From Diphasiastrum complanatum (Eukaryota > Streptophyta > Lycopodiopsida > Lycopodiales > Lycopodiaceae): DNA of 64,000 bases. Shown here in pieces: positions 57,372 through 64,000 of the stretch. Location of the stretch: NCBI GenBank assembly GCA_029204225.1, contig MU832245.1, positions 1 through 64,000 of the forward strand. The letters are read 5' to 3'. Under the pieces are notes generated by a model, which did no database searches, was not told the origin of the DNA, and saw only the letters and a program-made list of their open reading frames with translations. The translations under genes were made by a program, and so were the position numbers. Every line of letters starts with the position of its first letter. Position 1 is the first letter of the stretch.

Positions 57372-58098
57372 TGACAAAATTTCCAGAATTCACACGTGTG
57401 GGGAGGATCCACAAGTATGATAGATCTAATTAAGCTTTATGATTAGCACAATAACCTGATTCTAGATTGATTAGCAAGATCTAGTACAGAAGTTATGGCT
57501 TAACCACAATCTAGCATGCTAAGCATCAGAGAATGATAGCAATGAATCATAAATGAGCAACAGTACAAGAAACTAGTATATTAGCATTAGCCTCAACACG
57601 AGTTAGAGAGAGAAAGATAGAGAGACAAGCAGCAAAATCTGCGTGGATCCAAAATGGCAAGAGATGGCTACAAAGCTTTGGTTCTTCATCACAAATTATG
57701 AGGAGAGCTACACATATTTATGGAGTTTGAGATAGCTTGAGGTAGAACCACAACCATCCATTATTTAATGACATCTAAAGTGAAAACTAGAGTCTATGTG
57801 ACATTTGTCACATCTCATGCATGAATCTCTACCTACTTTTTCCAAGTGTCCTAGTTCGAACTAGAAATGTGCAAATCATCAAATGGATCACTTACAATAA
57901 ATGCATGTGAATTGCCACGAGTTTCTACTAGCGTATTTTTGCTAATTCTAAGCCTACAATCTATATGCAAGCTATAATCATCAAACTAGATATGTCAAAT
58001 TCATATAGCTCGAGTTCTATCTAGGCCAACTTTGGCATTTGCATTTATGAACAACATACTTGCATGGTACAATGTCTGTAACAAGCCTAAAGTCAAGA
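57372..58098 (-). mobile_element. 5' LTR, copia family A (element A2), truncated
   Basis: Begins TGACAAAATTTCC on the + strand and matches 54529-55317 up to AAGTCAAGATG, where the last roughly 20 bp of the LTR (to TTTCAACA) are missing. A small internal deletion lies near 57880. CACACGTGTG at 57391-57400. Confidence 0.88.
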
Positions 58099-58099
58099 T

Positions 58100-58633
58100 G
58101 CATTTCTACAGTATGCATCCTCTAAAGTTTTTTTTGTAAAACCCTACAAACATCGCGGGCGACGTACAAGTGTCTCTCGACAACACTGTGTATTCTGCAT
58201 AGAAAGCAGACCCAAGAGTGTTTGTGAAATTCTTTTGATGTTTATAACTGTCGTTGTGCAACGATCCACTTTGTTTCAAATTTTGTGCTCGAATATGATT
58301 CGACGTTATAGCGACACTTAAACGTTTCTTAATCATCGTTGAGCGACACTCACTCATAATTTCAATTGGCCGTCATGCGATGATGACTCACAACAATAAT
58401 CGCCTGGTGACATATTTAGAAACATGCTGCAATGGACTTTGTGTCGCCGAAAGATGTTTAATTATCGCAAAAATGTCACTAGTTCATTTTCATCACTGAT
58501 ATGTCATTATAAATGTCACGAGATGGCAGTCCACTAGTGACGGTCCACTAGCAATGCTTAAAAAAGAAAATAACAACGTTTATAGGGACGATTATATGCA
58601 TAAACGTCACTATAAGTCATTGGTGTAGTAGTG
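58100..58633 (-). mobile_element. CACTA-like DNA transposon terminus
   Basis: On the minus strand the end reads CACTACTACACCAATGACTT (from 58633). This is the En/Spm-type CACTA terminus. Inward are several subterminal motifs (AGTGACG, AACGTCACTATA, GTCCACTAG twice near 58530-58555), as expected for transposase binding. No opposite end or transposase is visible; the left side meets the truncated LTR at about 58099. Confidence 0.6.
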
Positions 58634-58936
58634 TTTTCTACCTTCATTGTTTAGTATTTTTCATGCTTCTACATTAGCTTAATGGCATTAGCATTTGAGA
58701 AATTCCCTCTAACTCTATTACCCTTTCTCTCTTGCTACTTTCTATGGATTGTAATTTGTTTAAGTGTTAGGACTGAGGGGTAATGTTAGTGTAGATTAGG
58801 AAAGCTACTAAATTGCAACTAAATATAGTTAGAGATCTAACCTAGTGGAACTAACCCTTTCGAAAGACGAAGGGCTACTCGATAGCTGTATCTATGACCC
58901 AACAATGTCGCATTGCCTAGGATAGTTACTACTAAC

Positions 58937-59584
58937 TGTGAGAGATTTCAACAAGTTTAGTCACATTTTGATAAATTGTCAATATGAGGCCAAAACTCAT
59001 TTTAGACTTAGAGATAGACTTTTTGAAGTTATATTAGTTTAAAAATACATTCAATAAGCACTTTTTGAAAGTGTGGAAAATTTGGTAGTCGAGTTTGAGA
59101 GAGATTCAAATTTGAATTTTAGGTACATTAAATCTAGACCCAAAAATAGTAGGGTTAGCATTTTGGAGGGAAAGCCAATCGGCCAAATAGGGTTTGGAAA
59201 CTCTATAAAAGGATGTAACTTGTGGAGAGACACATCTTCTCTCTTCTCTCTCTCTCTCATTTCATCATTATACATGGTTCTCTTTGGGTTCTACTAGTCA
59301 TTGGTGCACTCTCATGATGTTATCTTGCAATTCTATGTGTAGAATGATCATGTATTGCTATTTTCAGTTTCACACATATGAAATATGGTAGGGTACTATA
59401 AATGTAAGGAAAGCAACTATATTTTATGTTTTGGTTCATGTTTGATCAGTATCTCTTAGAGTTTGCATCTCATTTTGTATGTAGATGCTGATTTTTCTAC
59501 ATTGGCAGATTGTTGGTTTGCTCCTTATTGTAACCAAAGATCAGGGACATGCATTGGATCTTGAATGATCTGAAATTCTTCACA
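58937..59584 (+). mobile_element. 5' LTR of element X copy 2
   Basis: TGTGAGAGATTTC...TTCTTCACA, 648 bp, clearly similar to the element X LTRs. CCAAT at about 59175, TATAAAA at 59204-59210, CT runs at 59235-59258. The primer site follows immediately. Confidence 0.92.
59204..59210 (+). promoter_or_regulatory. TATA box in LTR of element X copy 2
   Basis: CTCTATAAAAGG, same place as in the two other LTRs of the family. Confidence 0.65.
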
Positions 59585-59596
59585 TGGTATCAGAGC
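59585..59596 (+). other. Primer binding site, initiator tRNA-Met
   Basis: TGGTATCAGAGC directly after the LTR. Confidence 0.93.
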
Positions 59597-60173
59597 TCTT
59601 TTGTTTTAGGTTATGAAAGGATCAGCCATCGTCAGCAAGGATTTGGAGGAGTTACCAATGCTAGAGCATGCTAGATTGATTTCTACTCAAAAATCAGCAT
59701 TTTGCATGTGTAGACTTGATCTTTTGTAGGTCAAAACTCAATATAGGAATCAATTCCAATTTCACACTTGTTTTACTAGAATTATATGATTTTTGTTGCA
59801 TTAGGAAGGTCTCATTGGAGGCTATAAGATGATATATCAAGTTTTTAGAAATTGCATGTAGAATTTGAGATATTCATTTTTTTTGTGATTTTGTCAAAAT
59901 CCTAATTTTGATTGGATCTCTAGTTTGTGAGGTTACTGAACTTAATTTGAGTGTGTTTCAATTTTAGGAAGTTGCAAGAATAATTAGATTTAGGATAGAT
60001 CATAGGTTGATCAAGATTTCACTATTCTACATGTTGATTTTCTAGTTAGAGTGCTAGAAGAGATTTGAAAGGTTCCATATCTTTGTGATTTGTTCTTGAA
60101 TTCATTTGTTGACATTCAAGAGAGTGCTTTGTGCATTGAAACAGGTTGAAAGAAGAAGATCAGGTCACTTCAA

Positions 60174-60595
60174 CATGGCTACAAGTGGAGGCTTTAAATG
60201 ATAGGCTTACATCAATCAACTATTCTACTTGGAAGGTGAGGATGGAGTCCTTATTGCAGATGAATGAGTTGATGGAGATTGTTGTAGGTGTGGAGGAGCA
60301 CCTCAAGATCAAGTGAGGTATGACAAGAGAGCACAGAAGGCTCTACACATGATTAAGACGAATGTTACCAATGAGCTTCTCAAGGAGATTGGTAAGTGCA
60401 CATCATCTTTGGAGGCTTGGGAAGCTTTAAAGAAGCTTTATGAATCCAAGTCTACATCTAGAGTGTTGACTCTAAGAAGACAAATCTTTCAAAGTTTGCA
60501 AAAGAAGGAAGAGAGTACTTATGCTTTTGTTTTGAGGGTTAAAACATTCAATGATGAGTTAGCATGTATTGATGAAAGCATTAAGGAGGTAGAAC
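60174..60595 (+). pseudogene. Gag fragment, element X copy 2
   Basis: Starts with the ATG equivalent to 30891 (ATGGCTACAAGTGG) but a short deletion and frame change follow; the frame from 60313 gives NVTNELLKEIGKCTSSLEAW and FNDELACIDESIKEVE, nearly the same as element X. It is cut at about 60595 and replaced by 260 bp of unrelated DNA. Confidence 0.9.
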
Positions 60596-60855
60596 AGTTG
60601 AAATTCCAATATAATCTAGTGCAGTATGCAGATCACATCACACAATCACCATAGCCACTCCTCACAAGTTCTCAAAGATGGCACAACAAAAGTTAATAGA
60701 TTACAAAGAAACATTGTACATATAGAGTATTCACAAACTGCATGAAAAGGCAAATGTCCTAAAATCGGCCTACCACCTGTTAAACTAAGGTCGGCCCAAT
60801 ATGGCCAAATTCGACCAATAAACTTGGATGCCCCCAAGTATAGCAAGTACAGTAA
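60596..60855. other. Foreign 260-bp segment in copy 2
   Basis: It replaces the Gag C-terminal third. CGGCCTACC and TCGGCCCAATATGGCC give it a different composition. AATTCCAATAT occurs at both edges (60602 and 60866), which may reflect micro-homology at the join. No coding or family call. Confidence 0.55.
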
Positions 60856-61379
60856 ATCTAGACCTGTTCTTAATTCCAATATTAAGTGAAGGTGACAAAG
60901 ATTCGTGGTGGATTGATAGTGGAGCTAGTTCACACATGACTAGTCACAAGGAGTTCTTTACTTCTTTGGTCACTTATGATGGAGCCAAGAAAGCAATTCA
61001 CATGGCCAATGGTGGTGAGTGTGTGATTGAAGGTATTGGTTCAATTCCTATTTTTCTCTCTAAAGCAAGACTTGATGGTGTTCTTTATATTCCTTCACTT
61101 TCAAGGAATTTGCTAAGAGTTGGTCAAATGATAGAGAAAGGATACATGGTAAAGTTTGGTGGTGATGCTTGTTTCATTACAACGGAAAAAATCTTGGTTG
61201 CTAGGGGCAATAGACAAGGTAGACTTTTCAAGCTTGATGCTTTTGTTATGGCTAAAAAAAAGGATGGAATGGAAAAGGAGATTGGTCTCAACTTTTCAAA
61301 GTTCCCTTTTAGCATCAATAAGATTGGTGGATCTTATGCATAGTCTAACAAGCTTCCTTATGCTAGATCTAGGTCAAGA
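60856..61379 (+). pseudogene. Protease region, element X copy 2
   Basis: Frame with SWWIDSGASSHMTSHKEFFT, ANGGECVIEGIGSIP, LYIPSLSRNLLRVGQM and GRLFKLDAFVMA, collinear with element X. Protease is open to a stop at 61342-61344; at about 61380 the sequence switches to other DNA. Confidence 0.9.
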
Positions 61380-62462
61380 TTGTTGGGAGAGAGAGGGGAG
61401 AATAAATGATGAACACGAACGAGAAACGAACTCGAACAAGAAACAAATGAGAAACGAACTCAAACAAAAATGTTCGTGCGCAGCGAAATGAATTATTTGA
61501 CTCTCTCCTTAAGCATGACTATGCCTATCAGAATGAACAGACCTTTGGTGATGAAATCATGTTCATTCTAGATTACGTAGCCAAACGTTTAATGGATGAA
61601 GTGCTAGATGAATAATTTGTCGCGAATTGCAAGACAAATTATCTGTCGTGAATGATTCGCAAAGAGCTAGACTATGCTTGACTGATAATTAGTCACGAAT
61701 GATTCTTGAAAGACAAGACTAAAGTTAATTGTCTATTACCAGAAAGAGCAACTAGAAAGATTAGACAAAATGAAGAATAAACATAGCAATATTAACACAG
61801 ATTTGAACGCAGAACAAATGAACTGTATGAGATTAAGTATATCAAGTTTTGTTGTTCTTTGCTTGAAGTAATCGACAGTCTTGTATTTTGTGGTTGTTTC
61901 GTTTGCAATATCTGCAGAACAGCTTCTTCTTCGTCTGCGGATTCGATGTTTCTTGTGCTGAGCTGGTTTTTAGTCTAGCTTTTATTGCTTTGGGTCTTTC
62001 TTTTTCTCCTGCTTTGTTGTGCTCTTGTTGGTGTACAAGGCGTGAGAATCAGTTAAGGAACTTGAGGCTTCGTTCTGCCGTGTGTCTTCTTGCAACAACA
62101 TAGTAATGACTCTCGAAAGAGTCAATTCTGGATGAGTCATGATGATCATCACCCAACTGTCGTAAGAACTTGGCAAACTTGTAAGCAGTTGCATCACTGC
62201 ATCTAGATCCGATAGTGGCCATTTGTCTTAGCAGGTTCTTGAACTGATTAATGTGATTCTGCTAAGAATCATCATTCGTCATCTTGAGAGAGTAGAATTT
62301 CTTCTTGAGATGTAGCTTAGAAGCTATATCTTGCACGTTGTAGAGCGTGCTCAAGAGGTCCCAGACTTCTTTCGATGTCTGAGCCTCGGATACATGGCCG
62401 ATCTGTGTATTCATGATGTTGAGGATGATCAGCGCGAAAGCTTTTCCATCCGTTGGATCTAG
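61380..62462 (-). mobile_element. Fragment of another copia element inserted in copy 2
   Basis: The minus frame at 62197-61982 (MMQLLTSLPSSYDSWV, then DPKQ-type end) and the region up to 62460 (KVWDLL-like and LKKKFYSLKM-like blocks in shifted frames) are a copia Gag different from that of element X. The left edge starts TGTTGGGAGAGAG, which could be an LTR end. It replaces the part of element X from the protease tail to the middle of ORF2. Confidence 0.65.
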
Positions 62463-63145
62463 ATCATATGTTTGAGAGGGAGTATTTCTAGAGGTTCAAG
62501 TTTGAAGATATTCATATCTTTGATATCTTTGATGATCAAGAGAAAGGTAAGCAAGTGGAAGCGACTCACTTTGCTTTACTCACATGTTTTATAGAATCTT
62601 CTTGTGTAGATGATGCTATGCAAGTGGATATTGGTTGTTATGGTTTTCATGCTGGAAAAGCAAGTACTGGATCTGGAAAACAAAGTTTGTTCAATGACTT
62701 TGATGGTTAAGAGGAAGATCAAGAGGTTGGTCTTAAAGGGCTTCAATGACACAAAAGGAAAGGTGGCAATTTGGAGCTAGTCAAGAGCATCAAAGGAAAG
62801 TTATTTGGCAAAGATGTTTTGGACCTGTTTTGAAGGTGCTTGAAGACTCAAGTAAGGTCAAAGGAGTAGCAAGGAAGTGTTGGTCAAGTTTACTTTACTT
62901 GTTCTATCTCATGTTTGAGCTATTTCATGTGAATGTGTGCAAATTGTCAAAATATGGACAAACTAGCTACATTGTCTTGCAATATCTTATTGTTGGAGTT
63001 GTACTAGCATTCTTGGCTGGTTTTGCTTATGGAAATGAAGATATTGGAGGCTCATTATGTCACTCATTCATGGCCAAGTCATCAAGCCAATTTGTGTTGC
63101 TTTTTTGGAGCTTTTTCTTGTGTAGCTCAAATCTTGTGTAGATAT
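62463..63145 (+). pseudogene. ORF2 remnant, element X copy 2
   Basis: Resumes at the codons for HMFERDYF of element X ORF2 and continues through DIFDDQEKGKQVEATHFALL. After a stop and a frameshift near 62745 comes LLYLFYLMFELFHVNVCKLS and YIVLQYLIVGVVLAFLAGFA, which match element X almost residue for residue. Similarity is lost near 63075. The 3' LTR is absent. Confidence 0.88.
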
Positions 63146-63249
63146 GAATTTTCCATTAAGTGTACTTTCACTTTAGGAATCTTTAATGAGGAAATTAAAT
63201 ATACATGCTGGTTCTTTCCATGATTTATGATTCTAGGCTATGTTTTGGA

Positions 63250-63741
63250 ACTAACCAAGTGTCTTTCTCTCTCACACTAGTCGAACTAGCACATAGATTT
63301 GATAAAACTTGATCAACTCTTGATCATAGCACAATAGAATGAATCTTTGAATCAAAAAGAACTTCAAGCACAATCTTGAAAAGATCAAAAACCTACTCCA
63401 CAAGAGATCTTATTCAATCTTTCAGAATCCACAAAAATACATACTATTGAATGAATCAAAATCTATATGCAAAACTAGCAAACTTGATATAGATTCTATA
63501 AAAATTCATCCTCCACTATCATATGAAATTTTTATCTCCAAGGCCCAATAAATGAAAACAAAAATTGGCCTATCACAAGTTATTTGACCTAAAATGTGCT
63601 TAGGATCACAAAAATCCACTTTCTACACTTGAAAATGCTTGATTTGATCAAGGAACCACGCTATTCTTCACTAGAGTTTATGGCGCCCTCAAATAATCCA
63701 CTAGATTTGGCACTACCACCAATTTTATCCTACAACCTACC
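63250..63741 (-). other. Leader of a family F copia-type element
   Basis: AT-rich DNA with no frame; 63597-63741 resembles 7618-7767 next to the other family F LTR. Confidence 0.6.
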
Positions 63742-63750
63742 CTGATACCA
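63742..63750 (-). other. Primer binding site, initiator tRNA-Met
   Basis: TGGTATCAG on the minus strand next to the LTR start; the following bases (GGTA) depart from the full site. Confidence 0.75.
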
Positions 63751-64000
63751 TGTGAAAAAATCAGATCCAAAATATCATCAATGGATCATTAGATCTTTGG
63801 CTAAATTTGGGTGCACATCTCAAAGTAAAAATCTAGCATCTAACATGCATCTCCATGAAAATTATTGCATAAATCACTATGAAACATGAGATCCAATTAG
63901 GATATGGTTATATCGATACCGCATCAATCCATACATTGTACTTCACATGTGTGGAATCAAAAATATACATTCTACACGTAGAAATAGCCAATATCAAGAG
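63751..64000 (-). mobile_element. LTR of family F, running past the window
   Basis: Begins TGTGAAAAAATCAGATCC and resembles 7780-8050, including the CACATGTGTGGAA motif near 63946. The other end lies outside. Confidence 0.75.

Overview
This window is intergenic, repeat-saturated nuclear DNA, most probably from a land plant. The evidence is a low overall GC content, many Ty1/copia LTR retrotransposons whose primer binding sites match plant initiator tRNA-Met (TGGTATCAGAGC), Ty3/gypsy remains including one with an Athila-like tRNA-Asp primer site, and a CACTA-like end. I see no intact host gene, rRNA, tRNA or CRISPR array, and the species cannot be named from this sequence. Nearly every coding stretch is a frameshifted or stop-interrupted retroelement relic. 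LAYOUT. 0.2-2.6 kb: the 3' end of a copia element (reverse transcriptase, RNase H, 3' LTR of family A). 2.7-5.8 kb: unrecognised decayed coding sequence. 6.7-7.3 kb: ruined gypsy integrase. 7.6-8.4 kb: leader and LTR of family F. 8.4-14.2 kb: AT-rich DNA with a copia integrase scrap at 10.6 kb. 14.2-16.1 kb: hairpin-forming repeats on either side of a copia reverse transcriptase that runs directly into a gypsy reverse transcriptase. 18.2-26.3 kb: a mosaic of two copia elements (C and D, minus strand), an Athila-like gypsy 5' end and a family A LTR fragment. 26.8-32.1 kb: element X, the most complete object in the window. 32.4-35.5 kb: gypsy integrase and a probable gypsy 3' LTR. 35.8-45.3 kb: a decayed gypsy element (G, minus strand). 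46.1-48.2 kb: a copia LTR with primer site, then a broken SET-domain reading frame on the opposite strand. 49.0-50.0 kb: very long GA tracts and another LTR. 50.3-54.2 kb: copia element E, with a 376-bp MITE in its RNase H. 54.5-58.1 kb: two inward family A elements arranged around an inverted copia gag-protease segment. 58.1-58.6 kb: CACTA-like terminus. 58.9-63.1 kb: a second, damaged copy of element X. 63.3-64.0 kb: leader and LTR of another family F element running off the window. MOST INTERESTING. Element X (26807-32146) has two LTRs of about 650 bp, a perfect 5-bp target duplication (GGGGC), a polypurine tract and a tRNA-Met primer site. Between them it carries only Gag plus an aspartic protease, followed in the same frame, after one UGA codon, by a reading frame of about 510 residues that does not look like integrase or reverse transcriptase. 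It therefore looks like a non-autonomous copia element whose pol was replaced by foreign coding sequence. A second copy at 58.9-63.1 kb shares LTR, Gag, protease and part of the extra frame, so this is a mobilised family rather than a one-off rearrangement.
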